Positions 1 to 8,821 of a stretch of 64,000 bases of DNA are shown one piece after another (the first letter of the stretch is position 1; each line of letters begins with the position of its first letter). The notes beneath the pieces are model-generated. The model was given only the letters and a program-made list of their open reading frames with translations. It had not been told where the DNA came from and did not search any database. Both the position numbers and the translations under genes were made by a program. The stretch comes from Oscillatoria sp. SIO1A7. GTDB taxonomy: Bacteria; Cyanobacteriota; Cyanobacteriia; Cyanobacteriales; Laspinemataceae. The stretch covers positions 97,199 to 161,198 of the forward strand of contig JAAHFN010000025.1 in assembly GCA_010672965.1 (NCBI GenBank), written 5' to 3'.

Positions 1-864
1 TTTGCCCCCGATGGGGTGATTCTGTTTTCCGATATCCTGACCCCCCTTCCGGGAATGGGCATTCCTTTTGATATTGTAGAGAGCAAAGGGCCTATTATAG
101 ACCCTCCGATCCGCAGTCTAGAGCAAATAGAAAAGGTTCATGCCCTGGATCCGGAGGCATCCTTGCCATTTGTTGGCAAAACTTTGCAGATATTGCGGGA
201 CACAGTGGGCAATAAAGCAACGGTGCTGGGCTTTGTTGGCGCTCCCTGGACCCTGGCCGCTTATGCCATTGAGGGGCGTTCCTCAAAAGATTACCGAAAT
301 ATTAAGGCAATGGCTTTCAAAGAGCCAAAGATGCTGCATAAATTGCTGAAAAAAATAGCAGACTCGATCGCCATCTATCTACGGTATCAAATCGACAGCG
401 GCGCTCAAGTGGTGCAGATGTTCGACTCCTGGGCCGGTCAGCTCAGCCCCCAAGACTACGATGAATTTGCCCTTCCCTATCACAAGCTCATCGTAGATAA
501 AGTCAAAAAAACTCACCCAAATACGCCATTTATCCTTTATATTAGCGGCAGTGCTGGCCTTCTAGAGCGGATGGCAAAATCGGGAGTCGATATCGTCAGC
601 CTGGACTGGACCGTAGATATGGCCGAAGCTAGAAAGCGGCTCGGACCCAATATCGGCGTGCAGGGCAATGTAGATCCTTGCGTGCTGTTTGGCCCGCAGG
701 AAAATATTCGCGATCGCATTCTCGATACCATTCGCAAAGCCGGTGGCTCCGGCCATATCCTCAATCTGGGTCATGGCATTTTACCCGGAACCCCCGAGGA
801 AAACGCTGGTTTCTTTTTTGAAACCGCGAAGCAAGCCCACGAACTGCTAGCGGTTACGGCTTGA
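1..864 (+). CDS. hemE: Uroporphyrinogen decarboxylase, 5' end cut by window edge
   Basis: The frame is open from base 1, so the gene starts upstream of the window. The product decarboxylates the four acetate side chains of uroporphyrinogen III to give coproporphyrinogen III in cytosolic haem and chlorophyll synthesis. The sequence begins in the conserved segment [17 protein letters not shown], followed by [13 protein letters not shown], the substrate-cleft segment [10 protein letters not shown], and [14 protein letters not shown]. It ends near the C-terminal [17 protein letters not shown] signature and stops TGA at 864. About 287 codons are visible of a family norm near 350, so roughly the first 60-65 residues are missing. 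No internal lesion is seen. The next gene, an epimerase, is on the same strand 223 bp away and is not obviously co-transcribed. Confidence 0.96.
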   Translation, partial: FAPDGVILFSDILTPLPGMGIPFDIVESKGPIIDPPIRSLEQIEKVHALDPEASLPFVGKTLQILRDTVGNKATVLGFVGAPWTLAAYAIEGRSSKDYRNIKAMAFKEPKMLHKLLKKIADSIAIYLRYQIDSGAQVVQMFDSWAGQLSPQDYDEFALPYHKLIVDKVKKTHPNTPFILYISGSAGLLERMAKSGVDIVSLDWTVDMAEARKRLGPNIGVQGNVDPCVLFGPQENIRDRILDTIRKAGGSGHILNLGHGILPGTPEENAGFFFETAKQAHELLAVTA

Positions 865-1087
865 TTCGCTAATGCCATTTTGAATGCTACAGACATAGCA
901 TTACGCATATTTGGGAGCGGACAATGGGCGAATGCCATATGCCCATCCAAAGGCAGGCTCCGCCTACGCCCCTACTGCTTATTGCTATAATGCTGGCTCC
1001 CTTGTGAATTGGGGATGCGTCGTCCCAATTGACCGACGATCGCCTTCCCATTATCAACTAGCAATTATTAGGAGAAATTCCTGCTCG

Positions 1088-2026
1088 ATGAACCCCAAGC
1101 GGATTTTCGTTACTGGCGCTAGTGGCTGCATCGGTCACTATTTAACGGAAGCTTTAATTCGGGAAACAAACCATGAATTGTATTTGCTGGTCAGGAACCC
1201 GGAAAAATTAAAAGTTGACCTAACCAGTCGTCCCGGCATAGAAGTCTTGCAAGGGGACATGCAAGGTATCGAGCGGTTTCAGCCATTGCTCGAAACCGTT
1301 AATGCAGTAGTTTTAGCTGCCACCGCTTGGGGAGGCACCAGAGAAACATATGACATTAATGTTGTTAAAACCCTCCGCTTGATGGATATGCTCGACCCCG
1401 AGGCATGCGAGCAGATTATCTATTTCTCTACAGCCAGCATTCTCGATCGCAATCTAGAATTACTCAAACAAGCCGGACAAATAGGGACGGAGTACATTAG
1501 ATCTAAATACCAATGCTACAGCCGCTTGTCCAGGGTCCGCCTCGCTTCTAGGATTACGACCCTTTTCCCTACTCTTGTATTTGGAGGCGATCGCCAGAAA
1601 CCCTATTCTCACATTACTGCTGGGTTGCCAGAGATTTTAAAATGGATTTGGCTGATTCGCTTTTTCCAAGCAGAAGGAAGTTTTCATTTTATCCACGCTC
1701 GCGATATTGCCCAAATCGTCCTCCATCTGATCGAAAATCCCCCCGAACCGTCCCGCCCCTTTGTCTTGGGCAATCCAGCAATTAGTATTAACCGCGCAGT
1801 CGAGCAGATGTGCGCTGCTGTCGGCAAACAAATTTACGTTCGCTTGCCCCTGACTCCTTGGCTGACCGATTTTTTTATCAATTTATTCCGAATTCAAATG
1901 TCTAGTTGGGATCGCTTCTGCTTGGAGCATCGAGACTTTAGCTACCAAGATGCAGTTAATCCCGCCGCCTTCGATCTGCCTGTGGAGTATGGCAGTCTAA
2001 CCGAGATTATCAAAAGGACGGAATAG
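1088..2026 (+). CDS. NAD(P)-dependent epimerase/dehydratase (extended SDR)
   Basis: A 312-residue Rossmann-fold protein. The nucleotide-binding motif TGASGCIG lies about ten residues after the chosen ATG, and the YxxxK catalytic pair is seen as YIRSK near residue 150, preceded by a Ser-rich strand (YFSTAS). This is the plan of NAD-dependent sugar-nucleotide or sterol-type epimerases/dehydratases; the substrate cannot be read from sequence. The frame stays open upstream to 911, but those 59 codons read as repeat-like spacer, and ATG 1088 has a GGAG-type ribosome site about 15 bases upstream and puts the Rossmann strand at the normal place. It converges on petL across a repeat-filled spacer. 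Confidence 0.85.
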   Translation: MNPKRIFVTGASGCIGHYLTEALIRETNHELYLLVRNPEKLKVDLTSRPGIEVLQGDMQGIERFQPLLETVNAVVLAATAWGGTRETYDINVVKTLRLMDMLDPEACEQIIYFSTASILDRNLELLKQAGQIGTEYIRSKYQCYSRLSRVRLASRITTLFPTLVFGGDRQKPYSHITAGLPEILKWIWLIRFFQAEGSFHFIHARDIAQIVLHLIENPPEPSRPFVLGNPAISINRAVEQMCAAVGKQIYVRLPLTPWLTDFFINLFRIQMSSWDRFCLEHRDFSYQDAVNPAAFDLPVEYGSLTEIIKRTE

Positions 2027-2027
2027 G

Positions 2028-2182
2028 CATTGGGTATGGGGCATGGGGCATGGGGCATCGGGTATGGGGATGGAGTTTGGCGAGTGTGGTCCCAAAATAA
2101 CCACACATCCCACATCCCCGCATAGTCCCCACAGTCCCCACATTACCAATGCCCAATGCCCAATTCCCCATGCCCCATGCCC
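2028..2182. repeat. STRR-like G-rich repeats in inverted arms
   Basis: GGCATGGGGCATGGGGCAT-type units on the left (about 2028-2075) face the complementary CCAATGCCCAATGCCC and CCCCATGCCCC units on the right (about 2145-2182). The two arms can pair. They lie between the convergent epimerase and petL genes, where a large hairpin could end transcription from both sides. The same unit recurs in many spacers of this window. Confidence 0.75.
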
Positions 2183-2187
2183 TTTTC

Positions 2188-2289
2188 TTAAATCAGCTTA
2201 ACGGCGCGCAAGCCAAAGAACAATGCGAGGGCAAGAACAAAGGCAGTAGTCAACAGACCGAAGTAAGCGATCGCTCCAGATGCAGTCAT
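2188..2289 (-). CDS. petL: Cytochrome b6f complex subunit PetL
   Basis: A 33-codon gene from ATG at 2289 to TAA at 2188. The product starts MTASGAIAYFGLL, has one hydrophobic membrane span, and ends FFGLRAVKLI, which matches the GLRxxKLI end typical of cyanobacterial and plastid PetL. PetL is a small single-span subunit at the edge of the cytochrome b6f dimer and helps its stability in the thylakoid membrane. A GGAG ribosome site sits 8-12 bases upstream (2297-2301 complement). The gene is divergent from aroB, and the shared 95-bp spacer must hold both promoters. It is easily lost in automated annotation because of its size. Confidence 0.88.
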   Translation of the reverse strand: MTASGAIAYFGLLTTAFVLALALFFGLRAVKLI

Positions 2290-2384
2290 TGAGGTTTCTC
2301 CACAAGATTCGATAAAAAATATTAAAACATGGCATCGGCTAGAATGGCTCGGTCGGCTACCCAAATTCCCCTTAAGTGCGAGCC

Positions 2385-3470
2385 ATGCTATCTACAATCC
2401 GCGTTTCCCTACCCCAGCAGTCTTACGAGATTGCGATCGCGCCCCAAGCTCTAGACGAACTGGGTGCCAAGATGCAGCCCTTGAACTTGGGCAAGAAAGT
2501 GTTGCTAGTGTCAAACCCGACAGTTTTCGAGCATTATGGCGAACGGGCGATCGCAACTTTAGCCGCCGCTGGCTTTGAAGTCGTCTCCTGCATTCTCCCC
2601 GACGGCGAACAGTACAAATCCCTGCAAACCATCCAGACTATTTACGATACTGCTCTGGAAAATCGGATCGAACGTTCCTCGACAATGGTAGCTCTAGGCG
2701 GTGGCGTCATTGGCGACATGACAGGCTTCGCCGCTGCCACTTGGCTGCGAGGTATTAACTTCGTCCAGGTTCCCACCTCTTTGCTAGCAATGGTCGATGC
2801 TTCCATCGGCGGCAAAACTGGTGTCAACCATCCCCAAGGCAAAAACCTAATCGGTGCTTTCTACCAACCGCGCTTGGTTTTAATCGACCCTCTAGTATTG
2901 GAAACGCTTCCTCCCCGAGAGTTTCGTGCTGGCATGGCCGAAGTAATTAAATATGGCGTTATCTGGGATGCGGATTTATTTGCCCAATTAGAGCGATCGC
3001 CTCAACTAGACCGCTTGCAGGATTTGCCCGCCGGACTCTTGCAAGAAATTTTAGTTCGCTCTTGCCAAAGCAAAGCCGATGTAGTGGCAAAAGATGAAAA
3101 AGAAGCAGGACTGCGGGCTATTCTCAATTACGGTCATACTATCGGTCATGCAATTGAAAGTTTAACCGGCTACGAAACCTTGATTCATGGGGAAGCAGTA
3201 GCCATTGGTATGGTCGCTGCCAGTCGCATCGCCCTAGAGATGGGTATGTGGTTGCCAGAGTGCCACGCCCGTCAGTTGGCATTAATTGAAAAAACCGGAT
3301 TGCCCGTCGGACTTCCGCCCGGATTAGAGATTGAGGCAATTATCGATACTCTAAAATTAGATAAGAAAGTCAAAGCCGGTCGCGTCCGGTTTATCCTGCC
3401 CACCGATCTTGGGACAGTGACAATAAGCGATCGCGTTTCCCCGGATATAATTAGAAAAGTTCTGCTATAA
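2385..3470 (+). CDS. aroB: 3-dehydroquinate synthase
   Basis: A 361-residue cytosolic enzyme of the shikimate pathway. It converts DAHP to 3-dehydroquinate using NAD+ and a divalent metal. Conserved blocks are in order: LPDGEQYKS, the glycine-rich [49 protein letters not shown], the metal-binding Glu in that block, and [12 protein letters not shown], which holds two metal-ligand histidines with [13 protein letters not shown] at 2376 in frame could add three residues (MRA), but ATG 2385 matches family N-termini ([11 protein letters not shown]). Length is normal and no lesion is seen. HIP1 sites occur inside the gene, as in its neighbours. Confidence 0.96.
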   Translation: MLSTIRVSLPQQSYEIAIAPQALDELGAKMQPLNLGKKVLLVSNPTVFEHYGERAIATLAAAGFEVVSCILPDGEQYKSLQTIQTIYDTALENRIERSSTMVALGGGVIGDMTGFAAATWLRGINFVQVPTSLLAMVDASIGGKTGVNHPQGKNLIGAFYQPRLVLIDPLVLETLPPREFRAGMAEVIKYGVIWDADLFAQLERSPQLDRLQDLPAGLLQEILVRSCQSKADVVAKDEKEAGLRAILNYGHTIGHAIESLTGYETLIHGEAVAIGMVAASRIALEMGMWLPECHARQLALIEKTGLPVGLPPGLEIEAIIDTLKLDKKVKAGRVRFILPTDLGTVTISDRVSPDIIRKVLL

Positions 3471-3513
3471 TTTTTTGCCCTTAGCGTTTTGGCTCTTTTG
3501 GCAAAAACAAATC

Positions 3514-3670
3514 ATATCAAATCCGTTTAAAAGTCACAGTATTTGTAGGGGCGGTGCCCCCGGGAGCGCCCCGGAAGCGCCCATAACAACCGCCATAACA
3601 ACCGGGGCAGCCACGGGGGGACTGCCCCTACAAATACTGTGGGCGTATTCAATTGAACCAGATTTGATAT
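3514..3670. mobile_element. MITE-like element, ATATCAAATC family
   Basis: A 157-bp non-coding unit bounded by perfect 10-bp inverted ends (ATATCAAATC at 3514-3523 and its complement at 3661-3670). Inside is a second perfect 18-bp inverted pair, CACAGTATTTGTAGGGGC (3535-3552) and its complement (3624-3641), around a GC-rich core. The structure can fold into one long stem. Short reading frames here have no coding features. A related right end lies near 21505-21532. Confidence 0.7.
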
Positions 3671-3785
3671 CAAACACAAACATGAGAAACCCGTGTTTTT
3701 CAAAAACCCGGGTTTCTGGAGGTTTCTGCTAATAGCCCAAAATATAGGAAATAGGAGATATTGGCAAGCCAATATCTCCTGTTTC

Positions 3786-4619
3786 CTATTGTTCTTCTAT
3801 CTGCCGACGCAACGCCGCCAACTCTGCTTCTGCAGCTTCGGCTCTCTGGCGTTCGGCATCGGCTCGCTGGCTTTCCGCTTCGGCCCGCTGGCTTTCCACT
3901 TCAGCTCTCTGGCTTTCCGCTTCAGCTCGCTGGCTTTCCACTTCAGCTCTCTGGCTTTCGGCATCAGCCCGCTGGCTTTCCGCCTCGGCCCGTTGGCTTT
4001 CCCCTTCGCCTCTTGTCGGAACTAGCTCCATTTCTGGAGTAAAAAACCGCAGCTTTTCGGCCACAATACCCAAATACAGTTCTAACTGCTGGCTCCATAG
4101 CCATCCATATTCGTTTGCTTCAATTGCCCGGTATTTCCCCCCATCTGTAAGGCGAAATCCCTGAAACTCCAAGCTGTACGGGTCGAACCAAAAATATTCT
4201 GGCGTTCTAAAAGTATCTTGATATATTCGCTTTTTCTTGTTCCTATCCACATTCGCGGTACTGTCCGAGAGCATTTCCACGATCGCATTAGGGTATTTGC
4301 CGTCCTCTTCCCATACAGTCCAACTCTTGCGCTCCTTATACTCCGTATCCAATACCACAAAAAAGTCCGGTCCTCGTAATTTCTCCGAGGGCAACTGACG
4401 TCGGCTGTAATATATGGTCAGATTCCCTGTCGCATAGAAATTATTGCGTCTATTTTCTGGAGCGTCGGGGCGCTCCTGCCACCACCACTCCAGGCTCAGC
4501 AGCAATAGAAGGATTTGTTTTAAATGGCGATCGCTTTCCAAAGGAGGTTCGTCACTGAATAGATCTGACGGAGGAAATTTTGCCGCATTATCGGTTTCGC
4601 TAATAGCAAGCATAGTCAT
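3786..4619 (-). CDS. Uma2-family (DUF820) putative endonuclease with heptad-repeat tail
   Basis: A 277-residue protein. The first 200 residues have the Uma2/DUF820 plan of a PD-(D/E)xK fold: SEKLRGPDFFVVLD, then the AIVEMLSDSTANVDRNKKK block with an E and conserved K, then the EYFWFDPYSLEFQGFRL strand. Uma2 proteins are very common in cyanobacteria and have no settled function; nuclease activity is inferred from fold only. The last 65 residues are eight near-identical ESQRAEA/ESQRADA heptads ending in AELAALRRQIEEQ, which predicts a charged coiled coil. The heptads are coded by a 21-bp tandem repeat that can change copy number by slippage. The gene stands alone. Confidence 0.8.
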   Translation of the reverse strand: MTMLAISETDNAAKFPPSDLFSDEPPLESDRHLKQILLLLLSLEWWWQERPDAPENRRNNFYATGNLTIYYSRRQLPSEKLRGPDFFVVLDTEYKERKSWTVWEEDGKYPNAIVEMLSDSTANVDRNKKKRIYQDTFRTPEYFWFDPYSLEFQGFRLTDGGKYRAIEANEYGWLWSQQLELYLGIVAEKLRFFTPEMELVPTRGEGESQRAEAESQRADAESQRAEVESQRAEAESQRAEVESQRAEAESQRADAERQRAEAAEAELAALRRQIEEQ

Positions 4620-4742
4620 TTGGGTCAGCTACTCTGTTTTTACTCTATACTCTATCAGTTCCATAAGCCAATCTCCCGCTTGAGAGCGCCAGACAGAACC
4701 TTGCCTATTTCTGACTGACTGCGCCGCGTCGTTCGATGTAGC

Positions 4743-4878
4743 CTAGTGGATTGGCAAATCTAAAGTTGTGTGTAAATGTAGGTTGGGTTGAACGGAGTGA
4801 AACCCAACTATACCAATCGTTCCGTTGGGTTTCGTTCCCGGGCCGCTCCCTACAATTTCAAGCTAGACAGTCCACTAG
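4743..4878. mobile_element. Short inverted-repeat element (CTAGTGGA ends)
   Basis: A 136-bp unit with near-perfect ends, CTAGTGGATTG at 4743 and the complement of CTAGTGGACTG ending at 4878. The inside holds GTTGGGTT/AACCCAAC pairs in inverted order that can extend the hairpin. It lies in the spacer between the Uma2 gene and era. It has no coding potential. Confidence 0.6.
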
Positions 4879-4956
4879 AGCGTCGGTTCGGTAAAAAGAG
4901 TTGACAGCTCTCAAAACTCAAAACTCTCAAGCGCTCGAACTCAAAACTTAAACTTC

Positions 4957-5898
4957 TCAATCTTTCTCAACTCGATAGCCAAAGTCCGCTAGCAAGTTCC
5001 GAGACTGTCTCCATTTGGGTTGCACTTTGACAAAGATTTCTAGATAGACCTTGCCATCGATTAACTTTTGCATTTGCTCCCGAGCTGCAGTACCTATTGC
5101 CTTCAGCATCTGGCCTTTTTTACCGATCGCAATTCCCTTTTGAGATTGGCGCTCGACATAGATAGTCGCCAGAACTCGGGTAATTTCCGGCGACTCGTCA
5201 ACCCGGTCTATTCCCACCGCCACCGAATGGGGAACTTCTTCCCGAGTAAAATGCAAAATTTGCTCTCGAATCAGTTCCCCCATAATAAAGCGTTCCGGTT
5301 GGTCTGTAACCAAATCGGGAGGATAATAATAAGGACCTTTCGGCAGTTTGCTAACCAATAAAGACAGCAATTCGTCCAGACCGTCGCCAGTTAGGGCAGA
5401 GAATTTTGCAGTAGGCCAACCTGCCGGCTGGGCGAGTTTTTGGTAACTGCTATCCAAAACGGGAATATTGCTATCGTTTTGGGGTTGTTGGTCGGATTTG
5501 TTTAGTCCGAGAATAGTTGGTGCTTTAGTTTTGCTGACAAAATCGGTAATAAAGCGATCGCCGCCTCCCGCCTCCACAGCAGAATCCACCAAAAATAAAG
5601 TTAAATCTACCGACTTAATCGCATTTTGGGCATTTTGTACCAGCACTTTACCCAGTTGGTGATGGGGTTTATGGATGCCCGGAGTATCCACAAAAATAAT
5701 CTGAGCTTCTGGAGTTGTTAAAATACCTCGCAGTCGGTTGCGAGTCGTCTGAGCAACCGGCGAAGTAATCGCCACTTTTTGGCCTACAAGTTTGTTCATT
5801 AGAGTCGATTTGCCCACATTAGGACGGCCAATAATAGCGACAAATCCAGATTTGAATCCTTCTGGAGGACTGGGGATAAGACTTAATTCCGATAACAT
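4957..5898 (-). CDS. era: GTPase Era
   Basis: A 313-residue GTPase that binds 16S rRNA near its 3' end and assists 30S assembly. G1 is GRPNVGKS, G2 lies around the conserved T in PVAQTTRNRLRGI, G3 is DTPG and G4 is NKSD. The C-terminal KH domain carries the IGKKGQMLKAIGTAAREQM signature. The frame stays open 18 codons upstream of the chosen ATG, but those codons are the CCCAATGCC-type repeat, giving the artificial peptide MVPNAQCPIPHAQCP. ATG 5898 (MLSELSLIPSPP) fits family length. No good ribosome site is visible because the repeat starts right at the 5' end. Confidence 0.95.
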   Translation of the reverse strand: MLSELSLIPSPPEGFKSGFVAIIGRPNVGKSTLMNKLVGQKVAITSPVAQTTRNRLRGILTTPEAQIIFVDTPGIHKPHHQLGKVLVQNAQNAIKSVDLTLFLVDSAVEAGGGDRFITDFVSKTKAPTILGLNKSDQQPQNDSNIPVLDSSYQKLAQPAGWPTAKFSALTGDGLDELLSLLVSKLPKGPYYYPPDLVTDQPERFIMGELIREQILHFTREEVPHSVAVGIDRVDESPEITRVLATIYVERQSQKGIAIGKKGQMLKAIGTAAREQMQKLIDGKVYLEIFVKVQPKWRQSRNLLADFGYRVEKD

Positions 5899-5993
5899 TT
5901 TATATATTGGGCACTGGGCATGGGGAATTGGGCATTGGGCATTGGGCACCAAACTAGGGTGTAGGGTATAGGGTGTAGGGTGTAGGGTGTGGC
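5899..5993. repeat. STRR-like repeats upstream of era
   Basis: CCCAATGCC-type units (5908-5950) run directly into GTGTAGGG-type units (5953-5990). They separate the divergent era and M48 peptidase genes and leave era with almost no unique leader. Confidence 0.7.
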
Positions 5994-6294
5994 AAGGGTG
6001 GGAAGAATTCCTTTCCGATGTCGCTATTTTAGCCCAACGGCGGCCAAAACGAACTGCCAGTGCGAACGTTATTTAATCTTTCCCCATCCTTGCCCAGCCT
6101 CAAAAGAAGAAAGGACCGCTCAGGTAATTTCTGGTAATAAAAGTACCTTATGGATCGGAGCTTCTGCCCCCTCTCGGGAGGGGGTTGGGGGTGGGTACTG
6201 CGACCGGGGAAGAACCCACACCGCCCGCAGGAGGGGAAGCGGTACTTTCTTTCCCAGAAGTCTCCGAAAAAACATATTAATGAGGATTGCTCCT

Positions 6295-8190
6295 ATGACA
6301 ATGACAATCGAACAGCTCGAACAATTTGATAGCTTAGTGCAACGCATAGAGAGATACGCTCGTCAAAAACCCGCCTATTATAGATTTCGGGTTGGCCTTT
6401 TAGCGGCCCTGGGCTATGCCTATGTTGGCTTTGTCTTTTTGCTGCTCTGCGCAATTGTTTGGGCTCTAAGACTGGCGGTGCTACATCTAAATGCGGAATA
6501 TTTAATAGATAGGCTCAATTGGATTACCTTTTTACTGGCTTTAGGGGTTGCTAAATTATTTTTCTTTAACTTTCCCCGCCCCAAGGGTCTGGAGCTGAAT
6601 CGCCAAGAAGTGCCGGAACTGTTCGATATAATTGATGAAATGACGGCGGCGCTGTCTGCTCCTAAATTTCACCATATTCTGCTAACGGACGATCTTAATG
6701 CCGGGGTTTTCCAGAGACCGCGATTTGGCTTTTTTGGCTGGCAGGAAAACTATCTAATTTTAGGACTGCCTTTAATGCAGGCTCTGTCGCCGGGGCAGTT
6801 CCGCGCTGTAGTCGCCCACGAACTGGGACATTTGTCGGGAAACGACCACCGCTTTTCCGGCTGGATTTATCGAATCCGAAAAATACTATTCGATGTGGCC
6901 GAAAAATTCCAGAAAGAAGAGCGAGGAGTTTTTTTCCCATTTAAGTGGTTTTTTAGCTGGTATGGACCTTTTTTCAATGCTTACAGTTTTGTTCTGGCTA
7001 GAGCCCATGAATACGAAGCAGACCGCTGTGCCGTAGATCTGGCCGGGGCGAATAATAAGGCGGAAGCGCTGATTCAGTTAGAAATTAGCAGCGCTTTTCT
7101 ACAAAAACGTTTTTGGCCGAAGCTCTATAAAAAAGCGGCGAGTTTGCAGGAACCACCAGAGGAAGCGATCGCCAATTTATTGAGCGAGCTGCGAACTGGA
7201 ATATCCCCGCAAGATGCTAGCAAGTGGCTCGCTCTCGGGCTGGCAGAGAAAACCGATAACGACGATACCCATCCTTCTCTGTCCGATCGCCTCGGGGCAA
7301 TAGGTTACCAGACTAATCCCGAGGAGTTGCCAGCCGCTATAGAAGAAACGGCAGCGATGCATTTTTTTGGCGATAAGCTGGAAAACTTTGCCGCCTCTGT
7401 CAATCTCCAGTGGCAAAAAGAAATTGCTAAGACTTGGCAAAAGCTCCACGCCCAAGGGGAGCAGCAAGAGCGAAATCTGCAAGTCCTAGAAGAGAAGTCG
7501 CAAAATAGTTATTTAACTGTGGAGCAGTCTTGGAAGTTAGCCTATCTGACTTGGAAAGAAAAGGGCAAGGCGGCGGCGACTCCCTTGTTCCAAGCCGTCC
7601 TCGATCGCGAGTCGCATCATCCCCGCGCTAACTACCAATTAGGGCAAATATTGCTGGAACAGAAGGACTCCAGAGGCATTGGCTATTTGGAAACGGCGAT
7701 CGCGCAAGACCCAGAGATGGAGATAGCAGCCGGCAAGTTACTTTATAGTTTCCATCGGCAAGAGGGACAATTAGAAAAAGCCGAAGAGTATCGGGAGCGG
7801 AGCGAAGCAATCTATGAGGATTGGAAGCGATCGCGCCGAGAGAGAGGCAGCATCAGCTATCTAGATCGGTTTCTGCCCCACAATCTGCCAGCCGAGGAGA
7901 TGGAACAAATCGCCGAGCAGCTTTCCCATATTCCCGAAATCCGAGAAGCTTATTTAGTCAGAAAAGCAGTGGCGGTTTTCCCAGAAAAACCCTTGTATGT
8001 TTTGGGTATTATCCGTCGCTTTGTTAAGGGAACTGGGCGCAATTACAAGTACGATCCGGATTTGATAGCTCAAATAGAGACAGAACTAAACTTTTCTGGA
8101 GAGGTTGTCGTTCTTATCTTTCAGCAACATACCGCGAAACTTAAGAACGCTGTCCGTCAAGTGGAAAGTTCTTTAATATATCACTGCTAA
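6295..8190 (+). CDS. M48-family membrane metallopeptidase with C-terminal TPR region
   Basis: A 631-residue protein. Two membrane spans (about residues 34-60 and 74-92) precede an HtpX/Ste24-type M48 domain. The zinc site is HELGH at 175-179, with the third ligand Glu239 in HEYEADR. Residues beyond about 400 form helical repeats of TPR type (YLTVEQSWKLAYLTWKEKG, then NYQLGQILLEQKD). The likely role is membrane protein quality control; the substrate is unknown. The frame is open back to 5989, but a GAGGA ribosome site at 6282-6286 lies eight bases before ATG 6295 and decides the start; ATG 6280 is the alternative. The long upstream open frame crosses dispersed repeats and is not trusted. Confidence 0.85.
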   Translation: MTMTIEQLEQFDSLVQRIERYARQKPAYYRFRVGLLAALGYAYVGFVFLLLCAIVWALRLAVLHLNAEYLIDRLNWITFLLALGVAKLFFFNFPRPKGLELNRQEVPELFDIIDEMTAALSAPKFHHILLTDDLNAGVFQRPRFGFFGWQENYLILGLPLMQALSPGQFRAVVAHELGHLSGNDHRFSGWIYRIRKILFDVAEKFQKEERGVFFPFKWFFSWYGPFFNAYSFVLARAHEYEADRCAVDLAGANNKAEALIQLEISSAFLQKRFWPKLYKKAASLQEPPEEAIANLLSELRTGISPQDASKWLALGLAEKTDNDDTHPSLSDRLGAIGYQTNPEELPAAIEETAAMHFFGDKLENFAASVNLQWQKEIAKTWQKLHAQGEQQERNLQVLEEKSQNSYLTVEQSWKLAYLTWKEKGKAAATPLFQAVLDRESHHPRANYQLGQILLEQKDSRGIGYLETAIAQDPEMEIAAGKLLYSFHRQEGQLEKAEEYRERSEAIYEDWKRSRRERGSISYLDRFLPHNLPAEEMEQIAEQLSHIPEIREAYLVRKAVAVFPEKPLYVLGIIRRFVKGTGRNYKYDPDLIAQIETELNFSGEVVVLIFQQHTAKLKNAVRQVESSLIYHC

Positions 8191-8323
8191 ATGCATCCGA
8201 GGCATCCGAGGCGATCGCTTTCCGAGAATTTCCGAGAACTGAAGATGCAGGAAGCTATGGAAGAGCGATCGCTTTTGGCGTTTGGGTGGAGAAAGGCTGT
8301 GGTTCAGAAATGGGCGATCGCCT

Positions 8324-8821
8324 TTATCTCGCCTCTGCTCTAAACAGATATGGTTTGACCAATGAAGTCATGCGCTCTAACTCAGTTTGGTTGTGTTTGA
8401 GAAGATCGTGTCCCCATAATTCATTCGTGCGATCGGCACAATCCTTGGCCAGCGCCTCTCCAATACCTTCCCAACTCTTTTGGATATCGCTCCTAAGACT
8501 CTCTGGCTCGGATATAACGCCCAGAACGAAGACCCTATTTCTTATTCCTTCTGGAATCTGTCTCTCTATATAAGTCAGTCGATCTTCGTCTCGATCGAAA
8601 TCAATAACCAAGAGAATCATCCTGTTAGAAAGGCTTTGCATTTCAGGAGCATGAACGTTTCTGAAATCCTCCAAAACTTTTCTCCAACCCCCAGAGGGTG
8701 GCAAAACTTGGATAGAACGGGCATTGACATTTGGATGGAGAATAAATCCATTGGCAATCTGCCGATTCGCATCATCTTCAGGCAAAACTAGAAGGTGCGG
8801 CCTATATTTATTTAACCTCAT
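8324..8821 (-). CDS. Toprim-like protein coupled to ATPase (putative defence nuclease subunit)
   Basis: A 165-residue protein. Its ATG shares four bases (ATGA) with the stop of the upstream ATPase gene, so the two are translationally coupled. An acidic cluster after the first strand (LVLPEDDANR, Glu15) and a DFD motif after a second hydrophobic strand (ILLVIDFDRDED, Asp74 and Asp76) have the E...DxD order of Toprim nucleases in OLD- and PARIS-type systems. That assignment is inference; the family cannot be confirmed by eye. The Glu-rich, Arg-rich C-terminus has no recognised domain. No membrane segment is present. The most likely role is the effector half of an ATPase-nuclease pair. Confidence 0.6.
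   Translation of the reverse strand: MRLNKYRPHLLVLPEDDANRQIANGFILHPNVNARSIQVLPPSGGWRKVLEDFRNVHAPEMQSLSNRMILLVIDFDRDEDRLTYIERQIPEGIRNRVFVLGVISEPESLRSDIQKSWEGIGEALAKDCADRTNELWGHDLLKHNQTELERMTSLVKPYLFRAEAR

Noticed and set aside
5989..6294. N-terminal extension of the M48 peptidase
   Set aside because: It crosses dispersed repeats, and GAGGA before ATG 6295 marks a better start.
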